From NCBI GenBank assembly GCA_029858545.1, contig JAOUFA010000136.1:1-8939 (forward strand): a stretch of 8,939 nucleotides of DNA. Reading direction: 5' to 3'. Each line of letters starts with the position of its first letter. The stretch's first letter is position 1. Made by a program: the position numbers and the translations under genes. The notes under the pieces were generated by a model. That model made no database searches. It saw nothing but the letters and a program-made list of their open reading frames with translations, and had not been told where the DNA came from. Of this stretch, positions 1-5,538 are shown one piece after another. The stretch is from Betaproteobacteria bacterium. Lineage in GTDB: Bacteria > Pseudomonadota > Gammaproteobacteria > Burkholderiales > SG8-39.

Positions 1-572
1 TCGAGCACGCTCACCCAGACGAGCATGCGGCCGATGCGCCGTTCGCGCGGCCGCATGCCGAGCCAGAAGCGGCGCAGGCCGCGATACAGGGCGAACCGCC
101 CCCAGCGGTGCGTGCGCAGGGCATCGCGGCGTACGGCGACCGCCCAGAGCGTGAGACTGCGGTCGATTTCCCGGTGCAGGGCTTCTTCGGACACCTCGGC
201 TCCGGGCTCGCGGTAATGCTCCTTCAGGGTGAGCGCGCTTCCGCCTTCGCCATGCGGATCGACGCGCACCTCGAGCGCGTGTTTGAGTCCGGTCGAATAG
301 GCGATGCGAAAGCCGCCGCCATCGGCGCGTTCGACGCGCAATTCGAGTGCGCGCTCGATGCCGGTCCATTCGTTGAACGCGTGCAGCCGGTAGCCTTTGC
401 CGGGCGCGAAGGGCCCGGCATCCTCTGCCCACGCGCGGACTTCAAGATAGGGATTGAGGCGCAGCAGGGTACCCAAATCCCTGCATTGCGCGAGCACCTC
501 ATCGGGCGGAAGCGCGATTTCGACGCTCGCCCAGACCGCCGACTCGGCGGAGCTCGCCGTGCCGGCGCTCAT
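1..572 (-). CDS. SRPBCC (START-like) fold protein, 3' end outside the window
   Basis: The frame is open from an ATG at 570-572 to the left edge: 190 codons plus two bases, with no stop. The visible protein starts MSAGTASSAESAVWASVEIA. It has the usual SRPBCC opening, a beta strand followed by PPDEVLAQCRDLGTLLRLNP (about residues 22-41). Beta-rich stretches follow, including GKGYRLHAFNEWTGIERALE and GSALTLKEHYREP, and then a long helix around residues 130-150. This resembles polyketide-cyclase/START-like ligand-binding proteins. The last visible part is basic (RPRERRIGRM) and then turns hydrophobic (LVWVSVL), so a membrane segment may begin at the cut. The start codon overlaps the stop of the upstream Usp gene as ATGA (569-572), which suggests translational coupling; a purine-rich AGGGAG lies immediately upstream but very close to the ATG. 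Ligand and function are unknown. The fold call is by pattern only. Confidence 0.72.
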   Translation of the reverse strand, partial: MSAGTASSAESAVWASVEIALPPDEVLAQCRDLGTLLRLNPYLEVRAWAEDAGPFAPGKGYRLHAFNEWTGIERALELRVERADGGGFRIAYSTGLKHALEVRVDPHGEGGSALTLKEHYREPGAEVSEEALHREIDRSLTLWAVAVRRDALRTHRWGRFALYRGLRRFWLGMRPRERRIGRMLVWVSVL

Positions 573-1084
573 TCTCCCTGCGCGACGACGAGCGGCACGC
601 GCAGACCGCGAACCAGTCTCTCCAGATCGACGCGACAGCGGTAGCCGGGGACCCCCTTCGCGCGTGGCGGACCGATGACCACCCAGGCAGTGCGGTATTC
701 GGTGGCCGTCTTGATGAGGCAATCGGTCGGGTCGCCCACCCGCAGCACCGGTTCACAAGGAAACCCGCGCTCGGCGCAACCCGCGGCAACCGCCTGCAAC
801 TGCGCCTTCGCTTCCGCTTCGAGGTGACCCTCGAGATGCGCGGCGAAGGCATCGCGCGTCCAGGCATTGTTCAGCCAGTCGTCTCCCTGCATGCCGGCCC
901 AAAAGTCGGGCACCACGTAAAGATGCACGATAGGCAGATTCGCCGCGGCGGCAATCCGCCAGGCGCGCCGTTCGGCGAGCGCTGCGCCCGCAGTACCGTG
1001 ATGGGCAAGCAGCACCCCTCCGGCCGCCACGCGCGCAGCGGGCCGCCGGGCGATCGTTCCCGCCGCGCCGGCGTTCGCCTCCAC
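569..1084 (-). CDS. Universal stress protein (UspA-like), degenerate nucleotide motif
   Basis: This 171-residue soluble protein has the Usp layout. A first strand GGVLLAHHGTAGA (residues 22-34) is followed by a helix (AERRAWRIAAAANLP) and a second strand IVHLYVVPDFW. A long amphipathic helix covers about residues 76-100, then comes EPVLRVGDPTDCLIKTA (111-127), VVIGPP (135-140) and a closing strand VPLVVAQ. The C-terminal loop after the G138 strand does not show the G-2x-G-9x-G(S/T) signature of ATP-binding Usp proteins, so it may not bind ATP in the usual way. The start is a GTG (1082-1084), 8 bp after the stop of the small membrane protein, and there is no strong Shine-Dalgarno. The N-terminal 20 residues look disordered, so an internal GTG at residue 19 is an alternative start. 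It sits between the small membrane protein and the SRPBCC gene, probably on one transcript. The family call is fairly sure; the physiological role is not. Confidence 0.82.
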   Translation of the reverse strand: MEANAGAAGTIARRPAARVAAGGVLLAHHGTAGAALAERRAWRIAAAANLPIVHLYVVPDFWAGMQGDDWLNNAWTRDAFAAHLEGHLEAEAKAQLQAVAAGCAERGFPCEPVLRVGDPTDCLIKTATEYRTAWVVIGPPRAKGVPGYRCRVDLERLVRGLRVPLVVAQGE

Positions 1085-1092
1085 CGCGCCGC

Positions 1093-1224
1093 CTATTTGC
1101 CGACGAACATTATGATGCCGATCGCAATCAGCAGGGCGGCGATCAAGGCGCCGAGATCCTCGCGCCGGTCACTGACGAAAATCGACAGGCTGGTACCGCG
1201 TTCGAATTGCTTTTCCTCTGCCAT
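1093..1224 (-). CDS. Small single-pass membrane protein, 43 aa
   Basis: This short gene begins at the ATG in 1222-1224 with a textbook Shine-Dalgarno: AGGAG at 1231-1235 on the minus strand, six bases from the start. It ends in TAG at 1093-1095. The product has a charged N-terminal half (MAEEKQFERG, then VSDRREDLG) and one hydrophobic helix (ALIAALLIAIGIIMF, residues 26-40) before a short VGK tail. This is a typical bitopic membrane microprotein. It lies 69 bp after the YeiH-type transporter and 8 bp before the Usp gene, all co-directional. A structural or regulatory subunit of the transporter, or a membrane tether for the Usp protein, is plausible, but this is inference from position. I do not recognise a named family. 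The strong ribosome site and clean membrane segment make it more convincing than a random small ORF. Confidence 0.75.
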   Translation of the reverse strand: MAEEKQFERGTSLSIFVSDRREDLGALIAALLIAIGIIMFVGK

Positions 1225-1263
1225 GGTCTTCTCCTGATTCTGTCTGATGTTGGGGAGCGACGA

Positions 1264-1278
1264 GGGGGCACCGCCCCC
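1264..1278 (-). terminator. GC stem-loop between transporter and small membrane gene
   Basis: A perfect 6-bp stem (GGGGGC at 1264-1269 with GCCCCC at 1273-1278) closes a 3-base loop, 16 bases past the transporter stop. No T-run follows on the minus strand, so it is not a full intrinsic terminator. It could attenuate read-through or protect the 3' end of the transporter message, lowering expression of the genes downstream. Confidence 0.35.
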
Positions 1279-1293
1279 TGTCCCGATCTCTTT

Positions 1294-2976
1294 CTATACG
1301 AATTCGCGCACGAAAAGCAGGACCACGATAAGCGATCCCACCGCCTTGATGAGACCCACCACCGAGCCGATCACAAGGGGCTTGCCGCCTGCCTGCTTGA
1401 GCGACTTGCCGGTGATTTGCATGCCCAGGCCGATCAGGCCGAAGGAGAACAGCCAGGCGAGCCAGTCGCGATAGGCGGCGATGGTCTTCGAACTGTGCCA
1501 GGCCGCGTTGTGCGCCTTGCCGAGCGCATCCTTCGCGGCCTTGTCGAGGCCTTCGATCTTGGCGACCCCCCGCAACAAGACGTCCTGCCCGCGCGTAGTC
1601 TCCTTGCGGTCGGTGATCAGACCCTGGAGCGCCTGGGCCTCCTGCGCATTGCGCGCCTTGGGCAGCAGGGCCGTCACCGCCTCGACATCCTTGTCGCCGA
1701 GCAGGTTCTCCTTCTTCACTTCGTCGCTGGCGAAGTAGCGGCCCTGGTAGTGCCCGGCCGGGGCGAACAGGCCCGCGGAGGAAAGGATGAACATGGCGAT
1801 GAAGCCGAGTACGAACACCGGGAACTTGCTCACCAGCACCTGGGTAAGGTCTACCTTCGTCGCGGTTTCCTCGCGCTTCACGTACCAGGTAGCGAGCCAG
1901 ATCACGATGATCGGCAGAAACAGGATGCGCGTGATGTTGAAGATCTCGGCAACCTTGAGTGTCTCGATGCCCTTTGGATCGAAGGCGAGCGCGGCGCCCG
2001 CGACCTGCGCCGAATTGAGGATGCCCGTTCCCGCCCATGCGCCGAACTGCACCGGTCCCATCTTGAAGAGTTGCCCGACGGTGGGGAAGATGAACATGCA
2101 CAGCACCCCCCAGACCAGGATCGTGCCGATGGTGTAGGCGATGTCCACCGCCTTGGCGTTGACCACCGGCGCCGAGGCCACTGCGGCCGACACGCCGCAT
2201 ACCCCGACTCCCGCCGACAGCACGCCGGTCATCGAATTGGTCGCACCCATGCGCGGCCCCCAGAGCAGCACCAACCACACCGAGCCGAGCACGAAGATGC
2301 CGATCATCACCACCGACAGCGCGCCCAGTTGCGCGAGTTCCGCGGCACTGTAGAGCGTACCGAGCAGAATCACGCCGGTCTTGAGGAAGAATCGTGCGGT
2401 GCGTACGCCGTTCGCCGCCCAGGCAGGGATGCTGAAGACGTTGACGATGATGATGCCGAGAACGATACCCAACACCACATAATTCAGGTTGAAGATGCTC
2501 GCGAAGTTCCAGCCGAGCGTCGGTTGCGCCGCACGCCCCCAGTTGCCGAACATCGGATCGAGCCCCCAGCGCACGATGAATGCGATGCCCAGTATGAAAG
2601 CGATACCCGGAAATATCGAGAGGTAGTAGTCGAGTTCGCCTTCCTTCGGCGTCTTGAGTAGCACCGCGATACCGAGCAGCGCGAAGATCGCGCCGAATAC
2701 GTACGCGAGACGCGCCTGCCCGGCCTTGAGCCTGTCGAATCCCGAGGGCTTGATCGCCGGTGCGGCCGCTGCGGCCTTGCCTTCGGCGGCAGCCTTCTCC
2801 GCCGACTCTTTCACCGCCGCAGCATGTTTGCTGATCCCGTCCTTGTGCTGCTTGTAGACACTCGGATGCAGCCAACCCTGCAGCGAATCGAGTTGCCCCG
2901 CCTGGTTGAGCCATCCCCAAAGCAGCATGACGATGCCGATAATGAGCAGCGCCGGGGTACGTTGTGAATAAATCAT
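1294..2976 (-). CDS. YeiH-type putative sulfate exporter (UPF0324 / Cons_hypoth698), long form
   Basis: This is an inner-membrane protein of 560 residues with about 12-13 hydrophobic helices. Family landmarks are GVILLGTLYS (201-210), the motif GVLSAGVGVCGVSAAVASAPVV (251-272) and FGAWAGTGILNSAQVAGAAL (311-330). The family is annotated as a putative sulfate exporter, but the substrate is not well proven. Usual members have roughly 330-350 residues. This one adds an N-terminal membrane helix, an Ala/Lys-rich soluble segment (about 38-88) and a hydrophilic insert of about 100 residues (405-503) before the last two helices. Where many members have His-Asp/Glu in the amphipathic 'AI-H-(D/E)-x-x-QV' stretch, this protein has Leu-Asn (ILNSAQV); this comparison is from memory. 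I chose the ATG at 2974-2976 because AGGAGGGG lies at 2983-2990, six bases upstream. An in-frame upstream start would add 17 residues without a better ribosome site. It heads the run transporter, small membrane protein, Usp, SRPBCC. Confidence 0.88.
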   Translation of the reverse strand: MIYSQRTPALLIIGIVMLLWGWLNQAGQLDSLQGWLHPSVYKQHKDGISKHAAAVKESAEKAAAEGKAAAAAPAIKPSGFDRLKAGQARLAYVFGAIFALLGIAVLLKTPKEGELDYYLSIFPGIAFILGIAFIVRWGLDPMFGNWGRAAQPTLGWNFASIFNLNYVVLGIVLGIIIVNVFSIPAWAANGVRTARFFLKTGVILLGTLYSAAELAQLGALSVVMIGIFVLGSVWLVLLWGPRMGATNSMTGVLSAGVGVCGVSAAVASAPVVNAKAVDIAYTIGTILVWGVLCMFIFPTVGQLFKMGPVQFGAWAGTGILNSAQVAGAALAFDPKGIETLKVAEIFNITRILFLPIIVIWLATWYVKREETATKVDLTQVLVSKFPVFVLGFIAMFILSSAGLFAPAGHYQGRYFASDEVKKENLLGDKDVEAVTALLPKARNAQEAQALQGLITDRKETTRGQDVLLRGVAKIEGLDKAAKDALGKAHNAAWHSSKTIAAYRDWLAWLFSFGLIGLGMQITGKSLKQAGGKPLVIGSVVGLIKAVGSLIVVLLFVREFV

Positions 2977-2982
2977 TTTTAT

Positions 2983-2990
2983 CCCCTCCT
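2983..2990 (-). promoter_or_regulatory. Strong ribosome binding site deciding the transporter start
   Basis: AGGAGGGG on the minus strand, six bases before the ATG at 2974-2976. It favours the 560-residue form over a longer one starting at 3027. Confidence 0.7.
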
Positions 2991-3031
2991 CCGCAAAACC
3001 CCCGGTACCCGAGCACCGGATGGGCAAGACC

Positions 3032-3086
3032 GCATTTCACATCGTCTTACCGGGACTTGCAAGCCATTCGATTCCGGCATTTCACA
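3032..3086. repeat. Two 10-bp direct repeats in the transporter upstream region
   Basis: GCATTTCACA occurs at 3032-3041 and again at 3077-3086, 45 bp start to start. Flanking bases are partly shared (C-C/G before, C two bases after). On the minus strand, which is transcribed toward the transporter, the copies read TGTGAAATGC, beginning with the TGTGA half-site seen in Crp/Fnr-class operators but without the matching second half-site. The copies sit 56 and 101 bp upstream of the transporter ATG, where activator or repressor sites are common. The rest of the 191-bp gap (2977-3167) shows no gene and no clear -35/-10 pair. Confidence 0.4.
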
Positions 3087-3155
3087 GCCAGATCGACATT
3101 GCACAGGCCACGGAGAGCGAACGCTTTCGCTTCCTTCGCCGTCTTTCAACCGTGA

Positions 3156-3180
3156 GTCATCGCTGAATCATCGCGATGAC
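3156..3180 (-). terminator. Stem-loop spanning the kinase stop codon
   Basis: GTCATCGC (3156-3163) and GCGATGAC (3173-3180) form a perfect 8-bp stem with a 9-base loop. The loop holds the kinase TGA stop (3168-3170). No T-run follows on the minus strand, so it may be a 3'-end stabilising or weak Rho-independent-like structure rather than a strong terminator. It marks a possible transcript boundary between the kinase and the transporter. Confidence 0.4.
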
Positions 3181-4568
3181 GGCCTGATCACGCTCACTGA
3201 GCAAGGCGCCTCAGCGACCACACGCGAAGAGACGCTGCCCAGAAACCTCCTGAGCCGTGAGGCTCCCCGTGCCCCCATGACGACGCGATCGACCTGATGC
3301 GCCTGCGCGTAGCCGAGCAGCGCCACGGCCGGATCGGTCCCCTCGGCGACATGAAAGCGAAGCTGTAGCGCGCTCAAGCGAAGCGGTGCGGCCCAATGGC
3401 GCATAGCAACTAGAGTATCGACATGCTGGGCCTGCGCAATCTCGGCGGCCGCGTCCTCGCCGAACAATTCGACACGCAGTACGCACATCACCGTCACCCG
3501 CAGCCCCGGCTCGGACGCAAGGGCGCGGATCACCGCCTCGCGCATCGCGCGCGCGAGGGACTCGTCGACATGGTCGGGGTCGAGCGCGACGAGCAAATGG
3601 GGCGAGCGCGACAACTGGCGATCCGGGGTCGTCGGCTCGCCCCGCGCTTGCCGCGCCGCGAGCCAGCGCGTCAGCACACTCCGCCAACCCCTGCGCCGCA
3701 GCCGGGTTGCGCGCGCGGTGAGCGGAATCTGGTCGGGAAACGCCAGGTCGTGGGCGAGTTGCGCTGCGGTGGCATAGCGATCCTCGGCGCGCACTTCCAG
3801 ACAGCGCAGGATGACTTCCTGCAACCACCCGGGCAGCCCCGCGTCGATCGCTCGGGGCGGAGGCGGATCGAGGTACAGCCGGCGCCGCATCGCCGAGCGC
3901 GAAAGGGGATCTCCAAAAGGCTTCTTTCCCGTCGCGAGCTGATAGGCCATGACACCCAGTGCAAAGATATCGCTGCGCGGATCAGAACGGATCCCGGCGA
4001 GCTGCTCGGGCGAAATGTAGGCGCCCGTGCCCACCGGCATCGCGAATTCCTCGCCGCCCAGATCGGGCATCTGCGTATGTCGCGCGAGACCAAAATCGAT
4101 CAGCACTGCCTCGCCGCCCTCCTCGCGCAGGAGAATGTGCTCGGGCTTGAGGTCCAGGTGAACCACATTTTGCCGGTGCACGGCGTGCACCGCGAGTGCC
4201 GCGGCGCCAATGAGACACGCCACCTCGGCGGGCGGGCACGGCGCGCGGCGCACCGCATCGGCAAGCGATGGCCCCGCGATGCGCTCCATGACCAGATAGT
4301 GGTTCTCCCCCGCCACGCCCTTTGCCACCAAGCGCGTCACATGCGCGCCCGAGAGCGCCGACAGAATCATCCCCTCGGCTTCGAAGAATACGTAACAAGC
4401 CGGATGGCTGCCGAACTCCATGCGCGGCAGCTTCATCACCAGCGCACCTTCGGCGGGGTCGCGATGTACCGCGTAGATCCGCGCCATGCCACCCTCATGC
4501 AGCAATTGATCGACGTGAAACCCGTCCACGACGAAGCCCGGTGCAAGCGATGCGTGATGGGCGTTCAA
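3168..4568 (-). CDS. Ser/Thr protein kinase fused to a C-terminal universal stress protein domain
   Basis: This soluble protein has 466 residues and no membrane helix. The N-terminal Hanks-type kinase (about 15-280) shows a glycine loop LLHEGGMARIY (22-32), ATP-anchoring K46 (VMK), helix-C E65, the catalytic loop HLDLKPEHILL (137-147) with D139 and K141, DFG at 158-160, and SPE (186-188) in place of APE. Oddities: the HRD arginine is Leu138 (a non-RD kinase), the metal-binding Asn is His144, and the glycine loop lacks its first and last canonical Gly. After a basic linker (about 282-320) a Usp domain covers about 322-463. It carries a complete ATP-type signature, G432-2x-G435-9x-S445 (MGARGASRLRRFLGS). 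The start is a TTG (4566-4568) overlapping the phosphoesterase stop as TTGA, with GGAG upstream, so the pair is probably translationally coupled. The kinase may be controlled by nucleotide binding or oligomerisation of its Usp part, with the neighbouring phosphoesterase opposing it; both are inferences. The substrate is unknown. Confidence 0.9.
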   Translation of the reverse strand: MNAHHASLAPGFVVDGFHVDQLLHEGGMARIYAVHRDPAEGALVMKLPRMEFGSHPACYVFFEAEGMILSALSGAHVTRLVAKGVAGENHYLVMERIAGPSLADAVRRAPCPPAEVACLIGAAALAVHAVHRQNVVHLDLKPEHILLREEGGEAVLIDFGLARHTQMPDLGGEEFAMPVGTGAYISPEQLAGIRSDPRSDIFALGVMAYQLATGKKPFGDPLSRSAMRRRLYLDPPPPRAIDAGLPGWLQEVILRCLEVRAEDRYATAAQLAHDLAFPDQIPLTARATRLRRRGWRSVLTRWLAARQARGEPTTPDRQLSRSPHLLVALDPDHVDESLARAMREAVIRALASEPGLRVTVMCVLRVELFGEDAAAEIAQAQHVDTLVAMRHWAAPLRLSALQLRFHVAEGTDPAVALLGYAQAHQVDRVVMGARGASRLRRFLGSVSSRVVAEAPCSVSVIRPSSR

Positions 4569-5308
4569 TAGCCGGTCTCCAGTCGCACCGCGAGCCTTTC
4601 CGGCAAATCCGCCGCGCGCAGCTTGCGCGCGGCTTTAAGACAATCGTAGGGCACCCGATAGTGCGTCAATGTCGCCGCGTCCGCGTCGTAGATCGCGTAA
4701 TTCGCGGCGATCGATCCGTCGCGCGGCTGCCCCACAGAGCCGACGACGTAAAACCAGCGCCGTCCGGCAAGCAATGGGAGGGTCACTCCCGGTACCGGAT
4801 GAAAGCCGCGCAGCACCCCCGCAGAGGAACTGTAGTAGAGCACCGCGCGGTGCACATGCCCGGCAAATACCAGCCGGGTACCGGCGGCATCCAGGCCGCG
4901 CGCGGCGGATTCCGCGCCAGTCACGTAGATCCATTGTTCGGGCCTCTCGGGACTCGCGTGCGCGAAGCTCGCCTCCCCCGCCTGGGCGAGCAACGGAAGA
5001 CCGGCGAGCCAGTCCCGCGATTCGGCGTCCAGCTGTTCGCGCGTCCAATAGATCGCCTCGCGCGCCGACGGGTTCATCGATTCGATCAATCCGCCCACGC
5101 AGGCCTCATCGTGATTGCCGCGCACCACGATCGCGCCACGCCCGGCCTCGTCGCGAACCCGGTCCAGGCAGGCACGCGGATCGGCGTTGTAGCCCACCAG
5201 ATCGCCGAGAAAGGCGCAGCGATCGACGCCCTGCCGGCGGGCATGGGCAAGACAGGCGCTCAGCGCCTCCAGGTTGCTGTGCACGTCGGCGAGCAGCGCG
5301 AGCCTCAT
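4565..5308 (-). CDS. Calcineurin-like metallophosphoesterase (YfcE/MJ0936 type)
   Basis: From the ATG at 5306-5308 the protein has 247 residues; the numbering here follows this start. All signature metal ligands are visible: D8 and H10 (ADVHSN), D36 (GDLVGY), N65 and H66 (GNHDEA), H117 (FAHASP), and H151 and H153 (GHVH). A late GSVGQPRDG turn (190-198) is also typical of this subgroup. The family hydrolyses phosphomono- or phosphodiesters with two metal ions in the cytoplasm; known relatives include phosphodiesterases and small-molecule phosphatases. The gene is directly upstream of, and overlaps, the kinase-Usp gene, so it may reverse the kinase's phosphorylation or turn over a nucleotide signal; this is inference. 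The start is uncertain: a TTG at 5312-5314 would add two residues. The MRLALLADVH start fits the family, but the only purine-rich stretch (GGAG) touches the ATG. An upstream 28-31 codon frame ends on this ATG as ATGA. Confidence 0.88.
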   Translation of the reverse strand: MRLALLADVHSNLEALSACLAHARRQGVDRCAFLGDLVGYNADPRACLDRVRDEAGRGAIVVRGNHDEACVGGLIESMNPSAREAIYWTREQLDAESRDWLAGLPLLAQAGEASFAHASPERPEQWIYVTGAESAARGLDAAGTRLVFAGHVHRAVLYYSSSAGVLRGFHPVPGVTLPLLAGRRWFYVVGSVGQPRDGSIAANYAIYDADAATLTHYRVPYDCLKAARKLRAADLPERLAVRLETGY

Positions 5309-5400
5309 CTCCAAGTCGGCGCGGCACCGAAGCGAAGGCCGGTTTCGACAATCCGCAGGTTCGCGCTCACGGGCTCGCAGGCGTTATCCATCGTTTCCAT
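5305..5400 (-). CDS. Possible leader peptide overlapping the phosphoesterase start
   Basis: A 31-codon frame runs from the ATG at 5398-5400 (or 28 codons from 5389-5391) to a TGA at 5305-5307. The stop shares ATGA with the phosphoesterase ATG. The peptide (start METMDNACEPVSANLR) has no membrane segment and no family I recognise. Evidence for it is the ATGA overlap plus the absence of a well-spaced Shine-Dalgarno for the phosphoesterase. Against it, no ribosome site precedes its own ATG, and open frames of this length are common in GC-rich DNA. Treat it as speculative. Confidence 0.22.
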   Translation of the reverse strand: METMDNACEPVSANLRIVETGLRFGAAPTWR

Positions 5401-5446
5401 CGTACCGCGTAACGCCGGGTCGCGGGCAAGGGAAGGGACCGACAGA

Positions 5447-5461
5447 CGGCGAAAATCGCCG
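5447..5461. promoter_or_regulatory. Operator-like inverted repeat in the divergent promoter region
   Basis: CGGCGA (5447-5452) and TCGCCG (5456-5461) form a perfect inverted repeat around AAA. It lies between the divergent phosphoesterase and methyltransferase genes and overlaps the expected -35 position of the candidate -10 box at 5479-5484. A repressor or two-way regulator could bind here. The sequence alone cannot say which. Confidence 0.35.
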
Positions 5462-5478
5462 CTGCACCGCGGTCTCGG

Positions 5479-5484
5479 TATACT
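5479..5484 (+). promoter_or_regulatory. Candidate -10 box for the methyltransferase operon
   Basis: TATACT matches five of six bases of the sigma-70 -10 consensus. The -35 position 17 bp upstream (5456-5461, TCGCCG) is poor and lies inside an inverted repeat, so the promoter may need an activator or be false. If used, transcription would start near 5491, which supports the GTG start at 5539 over the ATG at 5497. Confidence 0.35.
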
Positions 5485-5538
5485 GGGCACCGGCAGATGG
5501 CGCGATCGCCGCGAATCCAATACGCAAGGACCGTTCAG

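Noticed and set aside
1207..2661. A 484-codon open frame on the plus strand, opposite the transporter
   Set aside because: The translation is rich in His, Arg, Glu and Asp with no domain pattern, as expected from the strand opposite a hydrophobic GC-rich gene; the minus-strand transporter has clear family motifs and a strong ribosome site.
1169..3040. A 623-codon open frame on the minus strand in another frame of the transporter
   Set aside because: It is Gly/Arg-rich low-complexity protein with no family resemblance and overlaps the real transporter almost entirely.
2977..3167. Possible sigma-54 promoter upstream of the transporter (TGGC-TGTGAAATGCC on the minus strand)
   Set aside because: The spacing between the GG and GC elements is one base short of the -24/-12 rule, so I did not call it.
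3423..4571. A 382-codon plus-strand frame opposite the kinase
   Set aside because: It is Arg/His/Ala-rich with no motif, while the minus strand carries full kinase and Usp signatures.
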